This document shows, in pieces, positions 1-12,900 of a stretch of DNA of 64,000 nucleotides. Origin of the DNA: Erythroxylum novogranatense (taxonomy: Eukaryota > Streptophyta > Magnoliopsida > Malpighiales > Erythroxylaceae). The DNA lies in assembly GCA_029891385.1 (NCBI GenBank), contig CM057228.1, positions 20,422,309 to 20,486,308 of the forward strand. The letters are read 5' to 3'. The stretch's first letter is position 1. Each line of letters begins with the position of its first letter. Below the pieces are notes generated by a model that saw nothing but the letters and a program-made list of their open reading frames with translations, did no database searches and was not told the DNA's origin. A program made the position numbers and the translations under genes.

Positions 1-520
1 CAAACTAATACGAAGCAGAAGAAAGAAAAGTAGTAATCTACGACGGAAGAAGAAAGTAAGACGAAGTTGAAGTCAAAGTTAGACGAGGTTAAAGTCAAAC
101 TAAGATGAACAGTAACTAAGACGAAGCGAATGAGCACTAAGTAAGAAGAAGTGATTGAATAGCGAATGAACAAAGATGAAGCGTCTTAGATAAAAGCAAC
201 TAAGACGAAGCGAATGAACGCTAACGTACACGAAGCGAATGAACAGTGATTGAGACGAAGCGTCTTGGATGAACAGTAACTAAGACGAAGCGAATGAACA
301 GTTACTAAAATGAAGCGTCTTAGATGAGTAGCTGCTAACACGAAGCGAATGAACAGTAACCAAGCCTGAGCGAATGGACGGTTACTAAGACAAAGCAAAT
401 GAATAGTAACTAAGACTAAGCGAATGAACGGTTACTGAGACGAAGCAAATGAACAGTAACTAAGACGAAGCGTCTTATATGAACAGTAACTAAGACGAAG
501 TTTCTTTCTTCTTTCTTTTG
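1..520 (+). repeat. 25-bp minisatellite of element X LTR (AAGACGAAGC type)
   Basis: About twenty imperfect tandem copies of a unit close to AATGAACAGTAACTAAGACGAAGCG, all in one orientation. The same AAGACGAAGC/GCTTCGTCTT core occurs at 15.7-16.3, 17.0-17.3, 41.6-42.0 and 44.2-44.9 kb, always within X sequence or next to it, so this is LTR-internal satellite rather than an independent array. It gives short spurious ORFs on both strands, which are ignored. From 520 to about 690 the sequence is non-repetitive LTR or leader with nothing else recognizable. Confidence 0.85.
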
Positions 521-694
521 TATCTCCACTTATAAAGATCATAACTTTTGACTTAGATGTCAAAAAATTTTATACTATATACCGTTGGAAAGATAAAAAA
601 GATCTAATTCAATACATGAAGAATAAATCCCAATCTTCTGTGACAATACAAGTGCTATCAACCTTTCGAAGAATCAATATAACACTTAAGGGTA

Positions 695-886
695 AAGGAT
701 ATCGAAGTTAGACATCATTTCCTAAGAGACTATGTACAGAAGAATCTCGTAAGTGTGCAGTTTGTGGAAATGAACTATCAATGGCCAGACATCTTCACTA
801 AGCCATTAAATTAATAAAGATTAAAAGAAATAAGACGAGAACTGAACATGACAATGTTGAGTGATCAACCATCTAACACGTCATGA
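695..886 (+). pseudogene. Ty1/copia RNase H C-terminus (end of pol) of element X
   Basis: One reading frame encodes the end of a copia RNase H, with the hallmark stretches VRHHFLRDYVQ (around 707-740) and DIFTKPLN (788-811). Two consecutive TAA codons at 812-817 break it. The same frame then resumes with IRRELNMTML, a typical SIRE-type pol tail, and ends at TGA 884-886. RNase H removes the RNA strand during reverse transcription, and these last residues normally sit just upstream of the env-like ORF, as they do here. X copy 2 retains only the IRRNLNM tail on the minus strand near 44.16 kb. This is a remnant, not a functional gene. Confidence 0.8.
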
Positions 887-1201
887 ACCAGATGATCTTC
901 TTAGTTAAAAAGATAAAAAGTCGTAAGAGTTCAACGTAACAGTAACAGTAAGTTACGGACGGTAACTTCTGTCATAAGAAAGTTTTAAAGGGAAAGCTTC
1001 TCAAAGCCTTGAGATTACCACCTACTCTAGAACACTCTTGAAATACCCTGATATCGGCTTTTAAAGAACTCTCAACGAAACATTTCATTGCTCTGTTTTG
1101 ATTTCAGATACTCCTTGCTCACACTTCCAATTTCAGTTACTAACATCACTTCTTTGAGAAATACATTTGTGAGTTTACTTCTCTGTTAGCTACAAATACA
1201 G

Positions 1202-2191
1202 ATGGAGCAATCAATGACTAGTGGAAGATGTGCTGATTTCGAGTCTTTGAAGAAGAACCAAATGGATATTGAAGTGGAGATTGTGGCAGTTGGATGGAAG
1301 AACTTCTTTCAGGTTAATGAGACAGTTTACTTGAATGAAGTATATGATTTCTGGAAGAATGTAGAGGTAGTTGGAGATACTCTAGTATTAGTGGTAGATA
1401 GATTGTAGGCCAGAGTAACACTGGAGTCAATAGAGAAGGCTACAGAATGTCGATGTGTTGGAGTACAGCTCATTCATAAACCAAGATGGATGACTCAAGC
1501 CAGTGTAGAGGAGGTTCGGATTAATCGACAACTATACGGATGTGATGACCCAAAGGACAAGAAGGCCTCAAGTCTTGTGTCGAAGGCTAGGGTTCTACAT
1601 TTGCTACTCTTCCATTGTGTTCTACCAAGAACAGGATCCAGGAATCTAGTAACAACGTTAGATGAGCAATGTCTATTTCATCTAATCAATCGACAACCCA
1701 TAGATCTTCCGTACCTAATTCTCAATTACATGATAAAGTCGAAGAAAGACTTGACTGCCCTACAGTATGGTATGATGATGACAAGAATCTTCAAAGATTC
1801 TGGAATTCTCCTCGAGAGAGGAAACCGAATGAAGATGAACATCAAAAGCGTGATTAACTCTTCAACTATCAATAGAATGGGCTTGAAGAATGAATAAAAA
1901 GAAGATACAGATTCTATGATGAAAACAAGGATTAAGGGGGAGCCAACTGTCCAACGTAGTTTGGGTGAAAAAGTAACTCCCACAAAAAAATCAAAATCTC
2001 AATCCACTGGAAGAATGCCTACAGAAGGATCAAAGAAATCGTCAAATGATGCAATGAAAGTTAAGACGATTTCTCAAAAAGAAGAAAGTCAGGTGCGACA
2101 GACACAGAAACAAGTGACCTTGAAGAGAAAAGAAAAACACTTCTTTTGGAGAAACCCAAAAAAGCAAAAAGATCACCTAGACTACACACTC
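1202..2191 (+). pseudogene. Env-like / 'putative plant transposon protein' ORF of element X copy 1, 5' part
   Basis: A continuous frame from ATG 1202 to the insertion point of element A, broken only by TAG at 1406 and TAA at 1895. In X copy 2 the second position is CAA, so that stop is a base change rather than a frame problem. Residues from about 1580 to 1810 (LLLFHCVLPRTGSRN, FHLINRQPIDLPYLILNYMI, TRIFKDSGI) fit the plant Transposase_32 / putative plant transposon protein domain, whose biochemical role is unknown. A Lys/Ser/Thr-rich linker follows. The frame continues after the insertion at 14245. Copy 2 lacks the segment equivalent to about 1172-1835, that is, this whole domain. The family name comes from recall of the domain pattern; a profile search would settle it. 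Confidence 0.65.
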
Positions 2192-5100
2192 TGTAACATC
2201 CCACCCCCTCCTGGATGGGTAAAATAGTAAACTTGGCATAGGATGGGACTAATAGGGAATATTTAGAACTGTTCATGCATAATAGGATTGATACACAGTA
2301 TCAATTGTGTACATGGAATTACAGTAAATGCATTCATGACATTCCCGGTAATTGGGCCTAAAGCAATTTTATTGGAATTAATGGGATAATTGAGTTTGGA
2401 AAATTGATTGGACTGCACCATAAATGGTTTTACATTTTAAGGGATTTTTAGGAATTTTTCTGGATTTTTAGGAGAAAATTCCAGCACCGCAAAATCGCCA
2501 TGAATCGCCTAAACATGTTTTGGGGTAGAAAAGGTGATTTCCGTGATTGAGAAATTATTTGGAGTGTACTGTTACCTGTTTTATAATTTTAGGGAATTTC
2601 ATTAATTCTCAGAAAAATAATTCGGGGAAATTCTCAGACCGGATAAATCGCCAATCGCTAACAAATTCGATTCTTGGTAGCAAAATCGCTACCCACTGGT
2701 ACTGTAATATTGGGTATTTTATTTTGGGACTAAAAGTAGGGCCATTGGAGTGAAATGGAGTAAAATTTTGGATTGGATTAAACAAATTTATATTGACTTT
2801 TCTTTGAATTACGGACCTATCACCTTGTGCCATTGCAAAAGGTTACATTAAATGCTCCATCTCATTGCTTACGGATATGTATTGTTATTAAAGGAAAGGA
2901 AAGGATAATAAATTGTTTTAAAGGCTTTGTTAAGCCATCCGAAAGATATACAACAGAAACTCTCTTGATAGAAACCATCGAAATTTTTGCACTCTTCTCA
3001 TCTTTCTCCATAACTTCAAGCTCCTCTCTTTGATTCCCTCAAAGTTAGAGGATGAGTTTTGTGCATGCTTGAGAAGGGAAAGAGGTTAGTACCTTGGTGT
3101 AGAGATTGGTTGTTGAAGCTTTAAAGGAGGCTTTTGAAGTAGGTATGTATCCATTTAAGGTTTAAGCTTTAAGCTTTAAATGATGTTTTGATGATGTAGT
3201 TCATAAGTCATGATTAGTGGGTGCATTTAAAGGGGGTTATTGTTTATTAATGATGAGTGATGATGGTTAAATGTTATGAAAAAGATAGTTTGAATTGTTG
3301 AGTTATGATTTGAGGAAGCTAGCTTGAAAGATGTGTTGTTAACTTGAGTTTGAAGTGAATATAGATAATTATTTGAGTCTTTGAATGGAGGAATTTAATG
3401 CTGTAAATTTTTCAGTATTAACCCTAGTATATGTATGACTGGAGTGATATTTAATTTGTATTTATTTTGATGTCTAGTGATGTGAAAAAGGCATTGGAAG
3501 TGGTTGAACTAAGGTTAACCTTAAATCTGGAAAGTTGGAATTTTAATTGATGTTACTGTTTTATTCATAACTTATTGTGTAGAAATGAAAATGAGGTAAG
3601 GTTAGTGGCCACTGAAACTTTGAGATGTTGGCTTTAATTTAGTGTGAAATAGGTGTTGTTGAATTTCAATGATAGAAGGGTGAATTTTTGAATGGGAAAG
3701 TTCCTGTTCCATTGCCTGTGAACAGTAACCGCAACCATGACATCTGAGTTTTACTGATTTTTATGAATTAATTGAGATGGAATTAGGGAGAATGGTCTTC
3801 AAGGAAGTTGTAGCATATTTGATTATCTTTCCGTTAATACTGATCTTGTTATTTTTAGAATTGTGTATTGGGAGATATGAATTGATTACTAATGACTGGT
3901 TTTGAGCATTTTGGATGAAACCTAGCTTAAGTGTGATTTTGTGAGTTTACTGAGTAGAGGCAATTTTAACATTTTAAGTGGACTGAATTGGTGTGAGTGA
4001 GCTTCTGAAAAGTTGTAGAGGAAGAGATTATCTTGAAATTGATATTTGGTATGTAATTTTAGAAGTCAGAATTGGGAGATATGATTTTCAAAAACTGATC
4101 CTACATTAGGTTATGAATGGCTGATGATAACAGAAACTTCCATAACAATTTTGAAATTGTTAGAGATCGAATTGGGTGTTGAGTGCTTCATGAAAAATGA
4201 AGTTTATGATGTTATCTTTACAAGGATATAAAGTTCTGATTTTATTGACCTATATACTGGAAGTTATGCTTCTTGTAAGATTACTGCCCAAAGTGAAGGA
4301 TTTCAGGGACAGTGACATTGAATGAATTAATTGACTGGCTTAGCAATAGAATTTGATTTTGGGTTGTTCATGAAAGTTGTAGAGGACATTGTGAACTTAT
4401 TGACCATATTTTTGTGGTAATTTATTTCTGAAGAATAAGTGAGTTATGAAATTGTAAATGTACTGCTCTGTGTTGATGGAAATTGAGTAGGCAGAAGGTT
4501 TGATGGATTATTTGACACCCTTAGGGTCGGAATTGATTTTTATGGTCTTCTTGAGAATTGTAGAGCTTTTCATAAGCTTTCCAATGAGGTATAGTGGGTA
4601 TTTTTCTGATTTGTGTGCTAAAAGTTAGAGTAGTTGGAAATTAGGAATCGAAATCTGGAAAAAAAAAAAAGAAAAGGACAAGGCAGGGGAACTCGCCGTC
4701 TCGCGATGGCGAGATAATTGGCCTGGTCGCGAGGGCGACGGCTTGCCCTCGCGACGAAGCAGGATGATTTCAGCCTCGCGAGGGCGACGTTGCGCCTCGC
4801 GAGGCGAGATTTAAAGAGGCTGGTCGCGAGGCGACGCCGCCATGACGCAGAAGGTGAAATCGCCATGAGGGCGGCGTCTCGCCCATGAGATGCACGCATG
4901 GAAATTGTTATTTTAAAATTTTATTTGGTATTAATTGATCCGATTGTTCTTTGTCAATTTCTTTCCGTCCGACGTCCGATTGACCTGATTCCAGAGGCAT
5001 CGGATTCGTTGAATATTTAATTTCATATTATGAGAAAATGGAATTTTAGACGGAATTTGACGTAGCCCTATCGACGGAACATGTAAACACTGTTTTATTT

Positions 5101-6433
5101 AATTGAGGACCTATAGAGGTCCGAATTATGCCGTCGGCGCTTATGGATTTCTAATTTTTCATAGAATTTTATTATGGGAAAATATTGAGTTAGGACCGGG
5201 AATTCATGAACATGCATATTTCATCAACATGAGCACAAATTTCATATTTAATGACTCGTACTTTTTCTGATTCATATAGAGGTCCAATTGGAGCGTCGAT
5301 TGACCGACGTCACAGAGGCTTTCCGGCATTAGCTCGGAAGTAATAGGTGAGTAACCTAGTTGGTTTCTCAAATTTCTGGTTGTTTACATGCTCAACGTGA
5401 ATTACGTGCAAAGGTGAATTGTATGATTTCTGGCATGTATAAAAGTGGATGATTGTATTGTATGATTTTACTGTACTGAATGATACTGATATTGATAGAC
5501 TGGGCTTTATAGCCACCATACTAAACACTGCTATACTGGACTTTATAGCCATATCGTGGATTCACTGATACACTGGGCTTTATAGCCAAACACTGTACAT
5601 TTACTGCATACTGTACTGCATGCATAATTGCATGATCAGATAATGGACGTGCCCCAAGTTGCTATTATTAATGATAAGAGCCGAGCTCTCATATCAGTCT
5701 TGACCGCCTCGAGCCCAGGGGAGAAATCTCGACGCGTCCCCACCGAACACCGACCGAGCACTGGGCACAACATGAATAATCGGAAAGAGTCACATATGCA
5801 TTGCATTCGCATAAATATTTGTTTGTGATAAGTATCGCTTCGTGATGGTATGTGTTTCTTGTGAATGGTTTATCGTTATTCTTGGATATGGTTATTGACC
5901 GCTTATTGGTAATTGATGATTACCGCATCGCATCTTTACGTCATGGGCGAATCATGATTTGAGTGAACCATCGATGATGGTTTCTCATTGAGTTCGCAAA
6001 ACTCACCCAAAATTTGCATCTATTTTTCAGGTCTGAAGAATACCCGGTTGACACGGAGTATATCTCTCGTAGACGAGTAAAGGTTAGAGGTCGGGATCGG
6101 ATTAGGTATCCGCATTAGTGTTTTAGTAAATTATATTCGCAATCATTGTATAACAAGGCATTGTATTTTCTTGAGCCATTGTGGTAGTAATATTTTACCG
6201 CATTGGTGATTGTAATTACTACTAAATGACCGTAATAACTGGCGGAGTATATTGAACACGATTTTATTTACTTACGTGTATCCGCCTTGTGAACGTGAAG
6301 TTAATGGCTATAAGAAGAAAAAAAAAAAAATGTATCTTGTATTTTAAATCGATCGATAGTACGCCACTCGTGGGACACGGACTCGGATATCACCAACGAT
6401 ATCGGGTTGGGTCTTACGGAGATGGGTGTTACA
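2192..6433 (+). repeat. 5' LTR of element A
   Basis: 4242 bp with TG...CA ends. Long AT-rich stretches are followed by a CpG-rich block of repeated TCGCGAGGCGA-like words (4690-4880). Next come three short palindromes of the form GGCTTTATAGCC (5503-5587) and a GC-rich segment (5660-5770). It matches the 3' LTR nearly base for base over 2.3-4.6 kb. Matching is clearly worse at 5.24-6.12 kb, where many differences are ACTG/ATCG-like exchanges. The 68-codon frame at 2827-3033 recurs identically in the other LTR and is only LTR duplication, not a gene. Confidence 0.93.
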
Positions 6434-6439
6434 TTTAGG

Positions 6440-6451
6440 TGGTATCGAGCC
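6440..6451 (+). other. Primer-binding site of element A (tRNA-iMet type, altered)
   Basis: TGGTATCGAGCC lies 6 nt after the LTR. The usual plant initiator tRNA-Met complement is TGGTATCAGAGC, so this site reads as CAG changed to CG. Such a change would weaken primer pairing, and the same CAG/CG difference recurs between the LTR copies, so the site may be misread rather than mutated. Confidence 0.75.
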
Positions 6452-9400
6452 CGAGATACGTAATGTATCCGGGCACGATTTGGAACATAGGTTGCATGCA
6501 TTTGAGTCGCGTCGTTGCAGACCGTGGTAACTGATCCCTAGTCAGAGTCGCTCGAGGATAAATCCTACGGGTGCATAAGTGTTAAGTGATTAAGTGAGAG
6601 AAGAGTGAGACTGGATTAGAGTGTAAATCCCTAAAAGGGGATAATCAATTAGGAAAGGATAAAGAAAAAATGGATAAGAAGGTTGATATTGTACTGGGTT
6701 GGAAACCCTCATATGTGATAGCAGAATGACTGTGTTGGCCTTGACTAATTAAGAATTTCCAAATTAAATTGACAATGTTATGGTGACAGAAAAATGCAGA
6801 TGTTGAGAACTGGGAGAGATTCATTAGAGATATGGGAAGTTTATTGGTTATAGGAGATCTAAATGAAATTAAAAGCTCGGGATGGTTAGGTAATTACAGT
6901 TCTGACTGTATATGTCATGAAAGGGGAAATATAGGAATTGAGTAAAATGTAGATGATCCAATCGGGCATATTTTGATTCACGGTATTCGAGTTGGAGATC
7001 AGTAAATATTATAAGCAGATGATGATAGCGAAATGGAAAGAAGCTCAATAGAGTACTGTAACGGGTTATTAAGAACTGAAAGAATGTAAAGGTGTACAGA
7101 TAGACTGAAATGAATTCGGGAAATGGTTATGAATTAGACCGCATAAGTTTGAGACTGAAATTGTTAGGTGATTATTGTGCTTCGAGGTTGGAAATTCGTA
7201 TGATAAAATCGTAAAGGAAAAAGACAGACAGATGATTTCTACTGATGGAGTATCGAGAAATACTGAATTAGGTGTATATGGACACAAAAATGGTAAATGG
7301 ATAGGTATATAGATAGAGATAAAATGGAGTGGTATCAACGATTTTGTCGGGTATTGGGGACTGTGAACACCCGATCATAGACTGTTTGAGGAAAATAGAA
7401 GATAAGTAGCGTAAAACGGAATGAAAAATAGGAATAATAATCATGTCGATAAGTTAAATTGATATGACCTTATAAGGTCAAGTTGCACATAACGGATAGG
7501 GGAATGAGACATACAGTTAAATGATATGGTGAGAATGAAATAAAGATCTTGAAAAGAATGAAACCACAATAGTGGTGTATGAAAAGAGTTATTGAATTTA
7601 AATCGATTTACTGTTAGGGATATCTATTGGACGATAATGTTGGTTGTGACTAATGAAATATATGTGACAGATATATGGAAATCATAGAGGAAATGAGCGG
7701 TAAATGTTTAGAGTGATTAAAAGTGTGAAGTTCTTAAGAGGTTAAAGTAAGATAGAAGTGGACTGAGTGTACCTTTATGAGAGGAACTGAAAAAAGTGAT
7801 TCTGGTATAGATTACTGAATAGGTGGTAAAGAAAGTGTTTAAGTGACCGTCACAAGGAACCTTCGCGAAAGAAATGTTCTGATATGTTCAATGATGGCAT
7901 AAGAGTGTCTTGATTGAGATTGTACGAATAGTGAAGAAGGATTGAAACACAATTAGGAATAATCATTGATTGAGGAGACTTTCGTGAACCGTATAAAGAT
8001 GGTATCAAGCCGAACGGTCAAATGGATAGAAGTAGGGACAAAATTAAAAGTGAAATTGGGACATAGCTCATATTGTTGAGGTTATCAGATCAGTATGTAT
8101 GAAATGTAAAGAATTACATATGAGTGAGATTTTAATTTGAGGTGATTCTATTGCAATGTGAAGTGAATCGATCTCCATATATGATGCAAAACAGTTGAGG
8201 AATCTAGATTTGAAACGAAGAATAAAAGAGTCCCGAACTGAGAAGAGAGATACTAAAATAAAATGGAAAATTTTGGAGGTTTAAATATAGATGACAAGGT
8301 ATTAACATATGTTGATAGGAATGATATGAAAACAAATGAGAAGAGAAAATGAAAAAGAGTAACTGAATGGAGACAAGAGGGTCAAAAAGGGAAACTGACA
8401 ATGAGGTGAAGTAGTGACACCTTCATAAAGAAATTGCAGATACACTAATTGAGGACTCAATGAAAAGGGTAAAAGATGTACGGTAAAGTCAATAAGACCC
8501 TAATAGGGAATTATGCGAGGTAAACAATGGTAATAAGCGTGATTAGGGACGAGAATGTGTTTAGAAGTGTTGACAAAGTGAAAAGTGAAAAGAACGATGG
8601 GACTAATTGAGGAATCGACATCGATGATATACATACATTGGAAGAGTGGGCGGTGAGTATTGAACTATGACAATATGTTGAACGAGTATGAAATAAATTG
8701 AACTGACTGTGATAAATGGTATTAGTGCCATTCTCATGATTGAAAGCCTTGGAGACTGTAGATTCCTATAAGGATACAATGTGTTAATTTGAGGAAAGAG
8801 ACAGGTATAAATACGATAATGCTGCAATGAACAAATCAATTACAGATATTGGAGTTTTCAATGAATGTCAAGCATATCTGGGGAAATTGTGAAGTGTTTC
8901 TGGAAAATTGAAGTTGTAAAAATAGTGATAAGAAAGGTTAAGAGTGCAGAAAGTAAAGGGGGAAGTTTTTATGATGAGTTTGAATATACAAATGGAATTG
9001 GAAAACTATAGTGAAAAATTCAAAGAAGAAGTAAGTGTACCCGATAAAAAGGTATTAGAACAAGAAAGTGAACAGTTAAAGTTAGACATTCTAGTCAGCA
9101 TATTTGAAAAGTGAAATTGAGTAATTGTAGGTATAGAATGAAGTGCTTCTTGGCTCAAGTGTTTATAGGTTGAATGTCCAATAGGAAAAAGGTCTGATTA
9201 TGGTCGTGTTATAGAATTTTGGCTCACTGGAGAATATATATTGTTACATTCTTGTAGGCCTCTTGGGAGTTAAAGACCATAATGGAATTGTGAGAAAAAG
9301 GAAAGTGACTGAGAAAACTGCATGGTTAGCTAAAGTGGAATCGGATCGGACAAATGAGACAGAGTAAACTGTATATCCGGATAAAGTGTGTGAACACTAT

Positions 9401-9960
9401 AGAACAGTGAAATTGTCTTACGAGAATCGAATTTAAATATAAAGTGAATGGCATATGATAAGTGACTGCATTAGATACGTTGTTACTGATTATAGTAAAT
9501 TGAAATTAAATGTCACTGTATTGGTACCAAGGGAATGTAAATCGTCCCTGGCGTGATTAAGGGAGGTACCAAAGAAATGGAAACGTACTCAATGAAACAG
9601 ATATTGGACTATATGGCATTGGGGAAAAAGTACTAGAGAAATAAAATGTGATAAGTGACTAGATTCGAAAATACCGAACTGAGTTATATATATCGGAACC
9701 AAAGGTAGTGACAATTCTAGAAATGGTAAGTGAGATAGCTAAGAAAATGAGATCGCCAACTGATAGTTTTGTCAAATCCGTTTACTGTACTAAGTGATAA
9801 CGAGTTAGCCAAATCAGTAACTGAACCACAGACTGAGAGTGGTTATAGTGATCACTCGATAAGTGAATCATTAAGTGGAAAAGTGTATAGGATATATAGA
9901 CTCATATGATTATTGTCATAGTGAACCGTTGACTGGGAATTTCGAGGACGAAATTCTTAT
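6452..9960 (+). other. Non-coding interior of element A
   Basis: About 3.5 kb of purine-rich, AT-rich sequence on the plus strand. Neither strand shows a long ORF, and no zinc knuckle, protease, RT, RNase H or integrase motif was seen in any frame, even allowing for frameshifts. The only coding trace is the last 20 or so bases of a chromovirus-type pol end at 9942-9960. The segment therefore looks like spacer carrying cis signals only. Confidence 0.75.
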
Positions 9961-9974
9961 AAGGAGGGGAGAAT
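9961..9974 (+). other. Polypurine tract of element A
   Basis: AAGGAGGGGAGAAT lies immediately before the TGTAACATCC start of the 3' LTR. This is the plus-strand priming site expected for a Ty3/gypsy element. Confidence 0.88.
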
Positions 9975-12900
9975 TGTAACATCCCACCCCCTCCTGGATG
10001 GGTAAAATAGTAAACTTGGCATAGGATGAGACTAATAGGGAATATTTAGAACTGTTCATGCATAATAGGATTGATACACAGTATCAATTGTGTACATGGA
10101 ATTACAGTAAATGCATTCATGACATTCCCGGTAATTGGGCCTAAAGCAATTTTATTGGAATTAATGGGATAATTGAGTTTGGAAAATTGATTGGACTGCA
10201 CCATAAATGGTTTTACATTTTAAGGGATTTTTAGGAATTTTTCTGGATTTTTCCGGAGAAAATTCCCAGACCGGCAAAATCGCCGGTAACTGGCCTAAAC
10301 ATGTTTTGGGGTAGAAAAGGTGATTTCCGTGATTGAGAAATTATTTGGAGTGTACTGTTACCTGTTTTATAATTTTAGGGAATTTCATTAATTCTCAGAA
10401 AAATAATTCGGGGAAATTCTCAGACCGGATAAATCGCCAATTGGCGAACCGGTCGATTCTTGGTAGCAAAAATCGCTACCCACTGGTACTGTAATATTGG
10501 GTATTTTATTTTGGGACTAAAAGTAGGGCCATTGGAGTGAAATGGAGTAAAATTTTGGATTGGATTAAACAAATTTATATTGACTTTTCTTTGAATTACG
10601 GACCTATCACCTTGTGCCATTGCAAAAGGTTACATTAAATGCTCCATCTCATTGCTTACGGATATGTATTGTTATTAAAGGAAAGGAAAGGATAATAAAT
10701 TGTTTTAAAGGCTTTGTTAAGCCATCCGAAAGATATACAACAGAAACTCTCTTGATAGAAACCATCGAAATTTTTGCACTCTTCTCATCTTTCTCCATAA
10801 CTTCAAGCTCCTCTCTTTGATTCCCTCAAAGTTAGAGGATGAGTTTTGTGCATGCTTGAGAAGGAAAGAGGTTAGTACCTTGGTGTAGAGATTGGTTGTT
10901 GAAGCTTTAAAGGAGGCTTTTGAAGTAGGTATGTATCCATTTAAGGTTTAAGCTTTAAGCTTTAAATGATGTTTTGATGATGTAGTTCATAAGTCATGAT
11001 TAGTGGGTGCATTTAAAGGGGGTTATTGTTTATTAATGATGAGTGATGATGGTTAAATGTTATGAAAAAGATAGTTTGAATTGTTGAGTTATGATTTGAG
11101 GAAGCTAGCTTGAAAGATGTGTTGTTAACTTGAGTTTGAAGTGAATATAGATAATTATTTGAGTCTTTGAATGGAGGAATTTAATGCTGTAAATTTTCAG
11201 TATTAACCCTAGTATATGTATGACTGGAGTGATATTTAATTTGTATTTATTTTGATGTCTAGTGATGTGAAAAAGGCATTGGAAGTGGTTGAACTAAGGT
11301 TAACCTTAAATCTGGAAAGTTGGAATTTTAATTGATGTTACTGTTTTATTCATAACTTATTGTGTAGAAATGCAAATGAGGTAAGGTTAGTGGCCACTGA
11401 AACTTTGAGATGTTGGCTTTAATTTAGTGTGAAATAGGTGTTGTTGAATTTCAATGATAGAAGGGTGAATTTTTGAATGGGAAAGTTCCTGTTCCATTGC
11501 CTGTGAACAGTAACCGCAACCATGACATCTGAGTTTTACTGATTTTTATGAATTAATTGAGATGGAATTAGGGAGAATGGTCTTCATGGAAGTTGTAGCA
11601 TATTTGATTATCTTTCCGTTACTACTGATCTTGTTATTTTTAGAATTGTGTATTGGGAGATATGAATTGATTACTAATGACTGGTTTTGAGCATTTTGGA
11701 TGAAACCTAGCTTAAGTGTGATTTTGTGAGTTTACTGAGTAGAGGCAATTTTAACATTTTAAGTGGACTGAATTGGTGTGAGTGAGCTTCTGAAAAGTTG
11801 TAGAGGAAGAGATTATCTTGAAATTGATATTTGGTATGTAATTTTAGAAGTCAGAATTGGGAGATATGATTTTCAAAACTGATCCTACATTAGGTTATGA
11901 ATGGCTGATGATAACAGAAACTTCCATAACAATTTTGAAATTGTTAGAGATCGAATTGGGTGTTGAGTGCTTCATGAAAAATGAAGTTTATGATGTTATC
12001 TTTACAAGGATATAAAGTTCTGATTTTATTGACCTATATACTGGAAGTTATGCTTCTTGTAAGATTACTACCCAAAGTGAAGGATTTCAGGGACAGTGAC
12101 ATTGAATGAATTAATTGACTGGCTTAGCAATAGAATTTGATTTTGGGTTGTTCATGAAAGTTGTAGAGGACATTGTGAACTTATTGACCATATTTTTGTG
12201 GTAATTTATTTCTGAAGAATAAGTGAGTTATGAAATTGTAAATGTACTGCTCTGTGTTGATGGAAATTGAGTAGGCAGAAGGTTTGATGGATTATTTGAC
12301 ACCCTTAGGGTTGGAATTGATTTTTATGGTCTTCTTGAGAATTGTAGAGCTTTTCATAAGCTTTCCAATGAGGTATAGTGGGTATTTTTCTGATTTGTGT
12401 GCTAAAAGTTAGAGTAGTTGGAAATTAGGAATCAAATCTGGAAAAAAAAGAAAAGGACAAAGCGGGGAACTCGCCGTCTGAGGGCGACTTCTCGCCTCGC
12501 GAGGCAAGATAATTGGCCTGGTCGCGAGGCGACGGCTTGCCCTCATGACGAAGCGGGATGATTTCAGCCTCATGAGGCGACGTTGCGCCGCGAGGGCGAG
12601 ATTTAAAGAGGTGGTCGCGAGGCGACGCCGCCCTCGACGACATGAGAAGGTGAAATCGCCTCGAGGGCGGCGTCTCGCCCCGCTAAGCGCACGCATGGAA
12701 ATTGTTATTTTAAAATTTTATTTGGTATTAATTGATCCGATTGTTCTTTTGTCAATTTCTTTCCGTCCGACGTCCGATTGACTGATTCCAGAGGCATCGG
12801 ATTCGTTGAATATTTAATTTCATATTATGAGAAAACGGAATTTTAGGCGGAATTTGACGTAGCCCCTATCGATTGGAACATGTAAACTTGTTTTATTTAA

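Noticed and set aside
1..520. Regularly spaced repeats that could suggest a CRISPR array or centromeric satellite
   Set aside because: Units are contiguous without unique spacers, only 25 bp long, and recur inside LTR-like sequence of element X, in a plant genome.
2827..3033. 68-codon ORF repeated identically at 10614-10820
   Set aside because: Both copies lie at the same place in the two LTRs of element A; identity reflects LTR duplication. No domain, and codon content looks random.
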